A stretch of 6,109 nucleotides of DNA from an uncultured Endomicrobiia bacterium (GCA_905236115.1 CAJOOL010000004.1:1-6109), one strand, 5' to 3'; shown: positions 1 through 4,304, numbered from the stretch's first letter. Translations and numbers: made by a program. Notes: generated by a model from the sequence alone, not told the origin.

Positions 1-33
1 AAGCAGGATAGGAAAAATCTTCTTATTCTGCTT
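1..33. terminator. Inverted repeat, probable terminator of an upstream gene
   Basis: Positions 1-14 pair with 20-33 to form a 14-bp stem, including two G-T pairs, with a 5-nt loop. The outer arms are AAGCAG and CTGCTT. The stem may continue beyond the left edge. Only a short, broken T-rich run follows (ctttctgtcgtt), so termination strength is uncertain. No coding region crosses it, which fits the 3' end of a gene outside the window. Confidence 0.4.
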
Positions 34-61
34 TCTGTCGTTCGCTAAACAATACAAAAAT

Positions 62-96
62 TTGACAAAATACACGATATATCATACAATATGATT
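62..96 (+). promoter_or_regulatory. Sigma-70 promoter of the toxin-antitoxin module
   Basis: A perfect -35 box TTGACA (62-67) is followed by exactly 17 bp and then TACAAT (85-90), one mismatch from the -10 consensus. Transcription would start about 7 nt later, near 97, which is the A of the second in-frame ATG of the toxin gene. The spacer contains the perfect 8-bp palindrome GATATATC (76-83). That is a natural place for the antitoxin to bind and repress its own operon, but the operator role is inferred from position. Confidence 0.75.
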
Positions 97-438
97 ATGA
101 AAAAAATATATTATTTTGCATATACAAACTTATATTTTAAGTGGTTTTCCAAACTTGATAAGGGCTATAAAATTATTATAAGAAAAGCTTTTGATGATTT
201 GAAAAAAGGAAAAACCGGGAAATTAAAACATTTAAAGAAAATTTTGTATGAATTAAGACTTGATTTAGGGAAAGGTATTAGAATTTATTTAATTCAAGAC
301 GGAAATACTTTAATAGTTATATTGAATGCCGGGGATAAGCAAACCCAGCAAAGAGATATAGATAAAAGTGAAGAGCTTATGGAAATATATTTGGATTTAA
401 AAACAAGAGGAGAACTGGAACAATGGCTAAAAAAATAA
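91..438 (+). CDS. RelE/HigB-like type II toxin (HI1419-type addiction module killer)
   Basis: This is a 115-residue protein, or 113 if translation starts at the second ATG (97). It resembles the RelE/ParE superfamily branch annotated as addiction module killer protein, HI1419 family; most toxins of this fold are ribosome-dependent mRNA endonucleases, but activity here is inferred. Family hallmarks are visible: a K-x-W-F-x-K-L segment near residues 17-22, a basic K-rich helix (38-50), the YELRLD strand (53-58) followed by G-x-G-I-R-I-Y (60-66), and the signature GDKQTQQRDI (81-90). K83, R88 and R64 are candidate basic RNA-contacting residues. No Shine-Dalgarno sequence precedes either ATG. The promoter abuts the gene, so the transcript probably begins at or next to the start codon at 97. 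Its 3' end overlaps the antitoxin by 16 bp. The pair looks more AT-rich than cinA downstream, consistent with acquisition by transfer. Confidence 0.88.
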   Translation: MIMKKIYYFAYTNLYFKWFSKLDKGYKIIIRKAFDDLKKGKTGKLKHLKKILYELRLDLGKGIRIYLIQDGNTLIVILNAGDKQTQQRDIDKSEELMEIYLDLKTRGELEQWLKK

Positions 439-800
439 AAAAACTTTTAATTTCTCAAGAAGAATTTGATAAAAAATTTTTTTATGGCGATATGGAAGCC
501 GTAAAATTATATATTAGAGAAAGTCTAAAAGAATATACGCAGGATCATGACAGAAAAAGCTTGTTTGAAAGTTTGTTTACAGCCATAAAATGGAGCGGAA
601 TAACAAAATTTGCAAAAAAAATAGGTATGTCAAGATCCGGACTTTACGATGCTTTAATCAGAAAAAATGCAAATCCGAGTTTTGATACTCTTGAAAGGAT
701 TTTTAGAGGTTTAAATATAAGACTTAATTTTGATATAACCGATATTGAAGACGAACCGAAAGAATATAAATCTTCCCAACAATATCAATATGCGTATTGA
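423..800 (+). CDS. HigA-like HTH antitoxin (HI1420-type)
   Basis: This 125-residue antitoxin partners the preceding toxin. It matches the addiction-module antidote family HI1420. The N-terminal half carries an acidic helix, including A-V-K-L-Y-I-R-E-S-L-K-E (26-37), corresponding to the family's 'YL..AL' region that binds the toxin. The helix-turn-helix lies at about 60-101: ITKFAKKIGMSRSGLYDAL, then NPSFDTLERIFRGLNIRL. These antitoxins neutralise the toxin and, through the HTH, repress the shared promoter. The likely target is the palindrome at 76-83. The start codon lies inside the toxin gene and is preceded by AGGAG (408-412) with 10-nt spacing, so the two are translationally coupled. The C-terminal tail (110-125) is hydrophilic and Q/Y-rich. 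Toxin-first order is normal for this family. Confidence 0.88.
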   Translation: MAKKIKKLLISQEEFDKKFFYGDMEAVKLYIRESLKEYTQDHDRKSLFESLFTAIKWSGITKFAKKIGMSRSGLYDALIRKNANPSFDTLERIFRGLNIRLNFDITDIEDEPKEYKSSQQYQYAY

Positions 801-802
801 TA
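783..802. other. Hairpin overlapping the antitoxin stop codon
   Basis: TATCAATA (783-790) and TATTGATA (795-802) form a perfect 8-bp stem with a TGCG tetraloop. The antitoxin stop codon (798-800) lies inside the 3' arm. Downstream DNA is only moderately T-rich (ttcctgtttctg), so this is at best a weak terminator. It could instead protect the mRNA 3' end, or be chance in AT-rich DNA. Confidence 0.35.
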
Positions 803-819
803 ATTCCTGTTTCTGTACT

Positions 820-904
820 TACCGGCATTAATTAATTTAAATATTTAAGGAAACGCTGATTAATTTTGAACGAAAATAAAAGTATCAAGGCGTTGCCGCC
901 GGTA
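820..904. repeat. Non-coding gap with nested inverted repeats upstream of cinA
   Basis: The gap 801-975 has no gene. TACCGGC (820-826) is complementary to GCCGGTA (898-904). Nested inside, AACGC (852-856) is complementary to GCGTT (890-894). A 12-bp perfect palindrome, TTAAATATTTAA, lies at 837-848. The right part is more GC-rich than its surroundings. It could be the remnant of a small mobile element, a structured leader, or coincidence. No transposase fragment is visible. Confidence 0.3.
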
Positions 905-975
905 CAAAACAAGTGATGTCTTCTCTAAAGGCAGGCTAAATAGTATAGCTTAAAAAACACAAAAGGACGGTAGAA

Positions 976-2253
976 ATGAATATAGAATTAATTTGTTCCG
1001 GCAGCGAACTTTTAACCGGTAAACTTAACACCCACGCAGGTTTTATCGGCGGAAAATTAAACGATTTGGGCTTAAATCTTTCTCTTGTAACAACGGTCGC
1101 AGACAGGAAAAAAGAATTTTCTGCAGTCCTTGAAGATGCGGTCAGAAGAAGTTCCGTTATCATCGTAACCGGGGGATTGGGACCGACTTTTGACGACATA
1201 ACCGTAGAAACCGTTTCGGAAATATTAAACGTGGATACTTACAAAGACGAAAGCGTTCAAAAATCCATAGTTCAGTATTTTGAAAAAAGAGGCATATCAA
1301 ACCCCGCACAAAACAACGAAAGACAGGCACAAATTTTAAAAGGTGCCAAAGTTTTGGAAAACAGGTTCGGCACGGCTCCCGGACAGATGCTTCATTTTCA
1401 GTATAACGTTGACGAAAATAAAAAAGTAAGAAAGACCATATTTTTACTTCCCGGACCGCCTAAAGAAATGTGCCCGATGTTTGAAGAAAATGTCATTCCC
1501 TTTATGAAAAGTTATCAGGCGAAAATTAAAAAAACTTTGGTTCTTCATATATGCGGTATGGCGGAATCTCTGGTAGACGAAAAAATCAAGCCGACCATAG
1601 ATTACCTTGCAAACAATGATGATATAGAGTTTGCAATTCTCGCACATAAATATTTGATAGACGTGAAAGTTTCCGTCAGCGGTGAAAATGAGCTGACTAT
1701 TGACGACACCATAAAAAATATCAATCAGGAATTTATCAATGTCTTGGGCGATAACATATACGGTTATAATTCCGATACGCTTGAGGGCGTTGTGCAGAAA
1801 ATGCTGATTGAAAAAAAACAGACCGTTTCCGTTGCGGAATCCTGCACGGGCGGAATGCTGGCGGCAAAACTGACCGACACCGCAGGAAGTTCAAACTGTT
1901 TTAAAATGTCTGTGGTTACTTATTCCAACGAATCAAAAATGCAGCTGCTTGATGTTAAAAATGAAACGCTGGAAAAGTTCGGTGCCGTAAGCGTTGAAAC
2001 CGCCAAAGAAATGCTGGACGGAATAATAAATCTTTCAGGTGCGGATTTTGCGGTAAGCATTACAGGTATTGCAGGTCCCGGAGGCGGCACGAAAGATAAA
2101 CCTGTCGGACTGGTTTACATAGGCACATCGTTTAAGGGAAAAAATGAAGTAAATAAGTTTCTTTTTTTGGGAACCAGACAAGATATCAGGGAGCGGGCTG
2201 TCAACGTCGCACTGGACTGCCTGAGAAGATTGATACTGAAACAGCAACTCTAG
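976..2253 (+). CDS. cinA: CinA family nicotinamide-nucleotide amidohydrolase
   Basis: This is a full-length 425-residue two-domain CinA, of normal family length. The N-terminal molybdopterin-binding-like domain (COG1058) starts with CSGSELLTG (7-15). It continues with TGGLGPTFDDIT (65-76) and LLPGPPKEM (157-165). In some homologues this domain hydrolyses ADP-ribose. The C-terminal PncC domain (about 270-420) carries AESCTGG (287-293), with the conserved Ser289, and GIAGPGGG (364-371). It deamidates nicotinamide mononucleotide to nicotinate mononucleotide, recycling the by-product of NAD-dependent DNA ligase. The protein is cytoplasmic, with no signal peptide. The start is supported by AAAGGA (962-967) with 8-nt spacing. 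A weak promoter, TTCTCT (921-926) and TATAGC (944-949) with a 17-bp spacer, may serve it. Repeat copy A begins 3 nt after the stop. The name reflects competence induction in other bacteria; no competence link is visible here. Confidence 0.96.
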   Translation: MNIELICSGSELLTGKLNTHAGFIGGKLNDLGLNLSLVTTVADRKKEFSAVLEDAVRRSSVIIVTGGLGPTFDDITVETVSEILNVDTYKDESVQKSIVQYFEKRGISNPAQNNERQAQILKGAKVLENRFGTAPGQMLHFQYNVDENKKVRKTIFLLPGPPKEMCPMFEENVIPFMKSYQAKIKKTLVLHICGMAESLVDEKIKPTIDYLANNDDIEFAILAHKYLIDVKVSVSGENELTIDDTIKNINQEFINVLGDNIYGYNSDTLEGVVQKMLIEKKQTVSVAESCTGGMLAAKLTDTAGSSNCFKMSVVTYSNESKMQLLDVKNETLEKFGAVSVETAKEMLDGIINLSGADFAVSITGIAGPGGGTKDKPVGLVYIGTSFKGKNEVNKFLFLGTRQDIRERAVNVALDCLRRLILKQQL

Positions 2254-2255
2254 CC

Positions 2256-2285
2256 TGTCATCCCCGAATGTTTCTGTCGGGTCAC
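2256..2285 (+). repeat. Interspersed 30-bp palindromic repeat, copy A (degenerate right arm)
   Basis: The left arm TGTCATCCCCGA matches copies B, C and D, but the right arm reads TCGGGTCAC instead of TCGGGGATC. Only CCCGA/TCGGG can still pair, so this copy looks decayed. It starts 3 nt after the cinA stop. A TTGCCGTT tail like those following copies B and C occurs at 2298-2305, but at a longer distance. Confidence 0.7.
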
Positions 2286-2310
2286 TCGCAGTTGTCGTTG
2301 CCGTTCCGTT

Positions 2311-2340
2311 TGTCATCCCCGAGTGTTGTTGTCGGGGATC
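2311..2340 (+). repeat. Interspersed palindromic repeat, copy B
   Basis: An intact copy with a perfect 8-bp stem: ATCCCCGA (2315-2322) pairs with TCGGGGAT (2332-2339) around a 9-nt loop. It differs from copy D at one position in 30. The tail TTGCCGTTT starts at 2347, at the same spacing as in copy C, so the mobile or conserved unit is nearer 45 bp. It lies 48 bp upstream of the ruvX start codon. Confidence 0.85.
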
Positions 2341-2388
2341 TCGCTTTTGCCGTTTATTGTACATTATACATTGTCACTTGGAGTTTTC

Positions 2389-2808
2389 ATGAGGTATCTC
2401 GGTATAGATTATGGGAAAAAAAGAATAGGACTTGCAATGTCGGATATTATGGGCATAATGGCACAGCCTTTTGACGTAATAGAAAGTAAAGGTCTTAAAA
2501 ACAATGTTGAAAATATTTTAAAAATTGCCAAAGAAAAAGAAGTCTCTTGTATCGTGGTCGGCAAGCCCGTTAATATGAATGCCACTGAGGGAGAAATGGC
2601 GGAGCTTGCGGCCGAGTTTGCGGAAGAATTAAAAAAATTTACCGATATAAAAATAGAAATGATAGACGAACGTCTTACCACCGCTCAAGCTGAGCGTGTA
2701 TTAATAGAAGAAGCCAATCTTTCCAGAGAAAAAAGAAAAGGTTTGAAAGATAAACTCGCCGCCGCTTTTATCCTTCAAACATATCTTGACATTCACAGTA
2801 GTTTTTGA
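2389..2808 (+). CDS. ruvX: RuvX/YqgF family RNase H-fold nuclease
   Basis: This 139-residue protein is of normal length for the YqgF/RuvX family, known as putative pre-16S rRNA nuclease or Holliday-junction resolvase-like protein. The family is implicated in maturing the 5' end of 16S rRNA and has resolvase-like activity in some species. Motifs visible are GIDYGKKRIGLA (5-16) with acidic Asp7, VVGKPVNMNATEG (56-68) with Glu67, DERLTT (93-98), and a C-terminal D-K-L-A-A-A-F-I-L (121-129) with Asp121. These acidic residues form the expected metal-binding active site. The reading frame stays open upstream to a GTG inside repeat copy B, but the ATG at 2389 is chosen. It is preceded by GGAG (2380-2383) and puts the conserved GIDYG motif at residue 5. 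ruvX lies 135 bp after cinA on the same strand and is convergent with the XRE gene. Confidence 0.94.
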   Translation: MRYLGIDYGKKRIGLAMSDIMGIMAQPFDVIESKGLKNNVENILKIAKEKEVSCIVVGKPVNMNATEGEMAELAAEFAEELKKFTDIKIEMIDERLTTAQAERVLIEEANLSREKRKGLKDKLAAAFILQTYLDIHSSF

Positions 2809-2824
2809 TGTTAGTCTTTACGTC

Positions 2825-2854
2825 TGTCATCCCCGAATGTCTCTGTCGGGGATC
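2825..2854 (+). repeat. Interspersed palindromic repeat, copy C
   Basis: An intact copy with stem ATCCCCGA (2829-2836) and TCGGGGAT (2846-2853), lying between the convergent ruvX and XRE genes. Its TTGCCGTTT tail (2861-2869) reaches the stop codon of the XRE gene (complement of 2869-2871). The hairpin could slow polymerase from both sides, but no T-tract follows on either strand, so it is not a standard intrinsic terminator. Confidence 0.85.
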
Positions 2855-2868
2855 TTGTTGTTGCCGTT

Positions 2869-3210
2869 TCACCGTTCCTTTTTCAGCATAGCAATTTCCG
2901 TCTCAAGTCTTTTCATTTTCTCTTCCAGAAAATCCAATCTCAGCTCCGTAGCATTTTTTTTATCTTCAGTATTTTTGCTCTTTTTTATATTTGTTTCTTT
3001 CCCCGTAATTGTCGCAGCCAACTCTTCAAAAGAAATATCAAAACCTTTTGCAATCTTTTCTATTGTAGAAATTTTCGGTTCATATTTTCCGCTCATTATT
3101 GCAGACAATGCAGGCTGAGATATTCCCGCCTTTTTTGCAAACTCGGTCTGCGTCAACCCTTTTTCTCTTAAAAGTTTTAATATGACAAGATAAATATTTT
3201 TTTTAGTCAT
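2869..3210 (-). CDS. XRE-family HTH transcriptional regulator with C-terminal coiled coil
   Basis: This is a 113-residue DNA-binding protein of the Cro/C1 (HTH_3) type. The helix-turn-helix domain spans about 6-65: TQTEFAKKAGI (20-30) forms helix 2 and the turn, SQPALSAIMSGK (31-42) is the recognition helix, and ISTIEKIAKGFDISFEEL (47-64) is the usual closing part. A Lys/Asn-rich linker (71-87) joins it to a predicted amphipathic coiled coil at 90-112. The heptad pattern there is L92, L95, M99, L102, I106, L109, suggesting dimer formation. The start codon has no clear Shine-Dalgarno sequence. The gene is divergent from the promoter and candidate RNA to its right. The dyad at 3244-3281 is a good candidate for its operator, which would give autoregulation plus control of the divergent transcript. 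No partner toxin is visible, so this is not an obvious toxin-antitoxin pair. The ligand and targets are unknown. Confidence 0.88.
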   Translation of the reverse strand: MTKKNIYLVILKLLREKGLTQTEFAKKAGISQPALSAIMSGKYEPKISTIEKIAKGFDISFEELAATITGKETNIKKSKNTEDKKNATELRLDFLEEKMKRLETEIAMLKKER

Positions 3211-3234
3211 TTTACCGGTTTAAATAAAAAAACA

Positions 3235-3263
3235 TTGACTTTTTTATTAGAATATCTTATAAT
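3235..3263 (+). promoter_or_regulatory. Near-consensus sigma-70 promoter for the candidate RNA
   Basis: TTGACT (3235-3240), a 17-bp spacer, and a perfect TATAAT (3258-3263). Predicted transcription start is near 3270. It faces away from the XRE gene toward the structured region and the pilin gene. Its -10 box lies in the palindrome TTATAATTATAA, which also offers TATAAT to the opposite strand (3267 to 3262), upstream of the XRE gene. Confidence 0.7.
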
Positions 3264-3300
3264 TATAAAAAATACTAATAATTATAATACAAGCTAATAA
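3244..3300. promoter_or_regulatory. Dyad operator candidate between XRE gene and divergent promoter
   Basis: TTATTAG (3244-3250) and CTAATAA (3275-3281) are inverted copies whose centre, 3262.5, is exactly that of the 12-bp palindrome TTATAATTATAA (3257-3268). Overall 16 of 19 position pairs in the 38-bp block are complementary. A further CTAATAA half-site occurs at 3294-3300. Placement over the -10 elements of both directions suggests a repressor site for the adjacent XRE protein. AT-richness raises the chance background. Confidence 0.5.
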
Positions 3301-3448
3301 AAATAATTTATACAAAAAACAAATAAGCCGAGCATGATGTTTCATAGCAGCAGCTTGTAAGAAAGATAAATATTTTGGCAAAGATTTTATCTTCTCGGCT
3401 AGTATACCAAAAAACGGAAATTTTTGGTATGGCTGAGAAGCTCTTTTT
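3270..3448 (+). ncRNA. Candidate structured RNA (leader/attenuator or sRNA), unclassified
   Basis: No Rfam-type family was recognised. Starting about 7 nt after the TATAAT and ending at a U-tract, the transcript would be near 180 nt. The 5' third is A/T-rich and unstructured. Stem P1 pairs AGCCGAG (3326-3332) with CTCGGCT (3394-3400). Inside it lie a small hairpin P2, ATGA/TCAT (3334-3345), and a long hairpin P3. P3 pairs AAGATAAA (3363-3370) with TTTATCTT (3386-3393), plus a further 5 bp to a GGCA loop. P3 ends directly against P1, allowing coaxial stacking. The 3' strand of P1 and the last three bases of P3 are also the 5' strand of the terminator stem, so the two folds exclude each other. 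That is typical of cis-acting attenuators and riboswitches, but a stand-alone sRNA is equally possible. The next gene on this strand is the pilin, 163 nt beyond. Confidence 0.5.
3391..3448 (+). terminator. Rho-independent terminator ending the candidate RNA
   Basis: CTTCTCGGCT (3391-3400) pairs along its whole length with GGCTGAGAAG (3431-3440), allowing two G-U pairs. Above a 3-nt bulge (3401-3403), ATACCAAAAA (3404-3413) pairs perfectly with TTTTTGGTAT (3421-3430) around an ACGGAAA loop. CTCTTTTT (3441-3448) follows immediately. Without the lower 10 bp the remaining hairpin is not adjacent to the U-tract, so forming P1 should weaken termination. Confidence 0.65.
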
Positions 3449-3452
3449 CGCC

Positions 3453-3482
3453 TGTCATCCCCGAGTGTCGTTGTCGGGGATC
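3453..3482 (+). repeat. Interspersed palindromic repeat, copy D
   Basis: An intact copy with stem ATCCCCGA (3457-3464) and TCGGGGAT (3474-3481), starting 5 nt after the terminator U-tract. It is in opposite orientation to copy E inside the pilin gene, and the two are complementary at 26 of 30 positions. Confidence 0.85.
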
Positions 3483-3499
3483 CCTCAGTGGTCTTTGGT

Positions 3500-3540
3500 C
3501 GTCATTGCGAGGAGCCGTAGGCGACGAAGCAATCTTGCAG
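3500..3540 (+). repeat. GTCATTGCGAGG-type dispersed repeat
   Basis: The sequence begins GTCATTGCGAGGAG, continues GCGACGAAGCAATCT, and matches from memory a dispersed intergenic repeat found in many unrelated bacteria. ATTGC (3504-3508) pairs with GCAAT (3529-3533), and GCC/GGC (3514-3522) forms an inner mini-stem. Its function is unknown. Confidence 0.65.
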
Positions 3541-3553
3541 TTTGAAAAGAGGA

Positions 3554-3575
3554 ATCCGAGGGATTAGCCTCGGAT
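3554..3575 (+). promoter_or_regulatory. Perfect 8-bp hairpin in the pilin 5' leader
   Basis: ATCCGAGG (3554-3561) and CCTCGGAT (3568-3575) form a perfect stem with a 6-nt loop. An unstructured A-rich stretch follows it, up to the ribosome-binding site. There is no T-tract, so it is not a terminator on this strand. Such 5' hairpins can stabilise mRNA. A protein-binding site is the alternative. Confidence 0.4.
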
Positions 3576-3598
3576 AATATAAAAAAATAAAAAACAAA

Positions 3599-3611
3599 AA
3601 GGAGAATAATT
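3599..3611 (+). promoter_or_regulatory. Strong ribosome-binding site fixing the pilin start
   Basis: AAGGAG (3599-3604) lies 7 nt before ATG 3612 in an A-rich, open context. It matters because it supports the long 36-residue prepilin leader. The internal ATGs at residues 7, 11 and 15 would still include the repeat-derived residues. Confidence 0.8.
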
Positions 3612-4130
3612 ATGAAAAAACTTAAACAGATGTATAGATGTATGGAAGAAAGGATGTATAGAAACGGCAAAACAACGGGATGCCCGACAAAGACATTCGG
3701 GCATGACAGACGGTGTGGTTTTACGTTGGTGGAGTTGGTAATCGTTATCGCCATAGTTATTATTTTGTCAGTCGTCAGCGTTCCAATCTATAGGGGATAC
3801 GTTGATAAGGCAAAATGGTCTGAGGTATATGCTTTGACAGGAACAATATTATCTGCTCAAAAATCTTATTATAGCGAATATGGAAATTTCTTGATTTACG
3901 CTGATGGAGTAGGTGGCTGGACAAATTATGATACAATTCTGGGAATAGATACTCGAGGAAATAAATATTTTACTTATTTTAAAGCAAGTATTTATTCTGA
4001 TTCAAAAAATTGTTTTAAAGCAAGAATAATGTTGCCGATTGAACTACAACGTAATGATAAAGATAGATTAGCATTTAATTATAACATATCAACAGGTGCA
4101 GAATTTAAAGAAATTAATTCAAACGATTAA
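3612..4130 (+). CDS. Type IV pilin-like prepilin with repeat-containing long leader
   Basis: This is a 172-residue prepilin. The class III signature CGFTLVELVIVIAIVIIL (35-52) predicts cleavage and N-methylation by PilD-type prepilin peptidase after Gly36. The mature protein would be 136 residues with Phe at +1 and Glu at +5 (E41). Residues 37-59 form the hydrophobic N-terminal helix that anchors the subunit in the inner membrane and packs in the fibre core. The following helix (about 60-90, VDKAKWSEVYALTGTILSAQ) and a variable C-terminal domain complete a small major-pilin or pseudopilin fold. The mature part has one cysteine (C134), so the disulfide loop of many type IV pilins is absent. 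The leader is 36 residues, much longer than usual, and residues 23-33 (GCPTKTFGHDR) are encoded by an in-frame copy of the interspersed palindrome. The 3' half and trailer are visibly more AT-rich than the 5' third. No other pilus gene is nearby, so pilus versus secretion or uptake pseudopilus cannot be decided. Confidence 0.9.
   Translation: MKKLKQMYRCMEERMYRNGKTTGCPTKTFGHDRRCGFTLVELVIVIAIVIILSVVSVPIYRGYVDKAKWSEVYALTGTILSAQKSYYSEYGNFLIYADGVGGWTNYDTILGIDTRGNKYFTYFKASIYSDSKNCFKARIMLPIELQRNDKDRLAFNYNISTGAEFKEINSND
3679..3708 (-). repeat. Interspersed palindromic repeat, copy E, inside the pilin gene
   Basis: Read on the minus strand, the 30 bases match copies B-D. The one stem pair that differs has changed on both sides: ATGCCCGA pairs with TCGGGCAT, against ATCCCCGA/TCGGGGAT. 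Being 30 bp long, it keeps the reading frame and adds ten residues to the prepilin leader, upstream of the cleavage site. Confidence 0.85.
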
Positions 4131-4260
4131 TGTTTAATTTATATAATACATAAATGTTTTCGCAGAAATAATGTTATTTTTTAAATTTTAAATAAAAAAT
4201 TTTATAAAAATTAAATTTATTTTAACATTTAGTATTGCTAGATTTTTACTTAAAATTTTA

Positions 4261-4304
4261 CTGCAAAAAAATCAACAGGATTGCTACATAGCGGCAATCT
4301 GCAG
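4261..4304. other. Hairpin in the pilin 3' trailer
   Basis: GATTGC (4279-4284) pairs with GCAATC (4294-4299) around a 9-nt loop, and CTGCA (4261-4265) with TGCAG (4300-4304) encloses it with an asymmetric bulge. It lies one base upstream of the terminator. The preceding 4131-4260 is AT-rich with nothing else recognisable. Confidence 0.4.

Noticed and set aside
2035..2364. Minus-strand 109-residue open frame across the cinA 3' end
   Set aside because: It is antisense to cinA, has no family resemblance, and its readable DPTETFGDD segment comes only from repeat copy A.
2323..2388. N-terminal extension of ruvX starting at a GTG inside repeat copy B
   Set aside because: It would put 22 repeat-derived residues before the conserved GIDYG motif and has no better ribosome-binding site. 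ATG 2389 has GGAG 5 nt upstream and gives the normal family length.
2786..3118. Plus-strand 110-residue hydrophobic open frame
   Set aside because: It is the antisense shadow of the XRE gene. Its Ser/Phe-rich composition is typical of a complement of a Lys/Glu-rich gene.
3371..3385. c-di-GMP (GEMM) riboswitch upstream of the pilin, suggested by GGCAAAG
   Set aside because: The paired receptor and loop consensus around it is missing and the motif here is the loop of a simple hairpin.
3431..3440. TPP riboswitch core suggested by GGCTGAGA
   Set aside because: No second thi-box half is present. The motif is fully explained as the 3' strand of the terminator stem.
3554..3575. Terminator before the pilin gene
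   Set aside because: The perfect stem is followed by A-rich, not T-rich, sequence on the plus strand, and no minus-strand gene ends there.
2256..3708. CRISPR array from the repeated 30-bp units
   Set aside because: Copies are irregularly spaced, occur in both orientations, lie between and within genes, and have no uniform spacers or cas genes.
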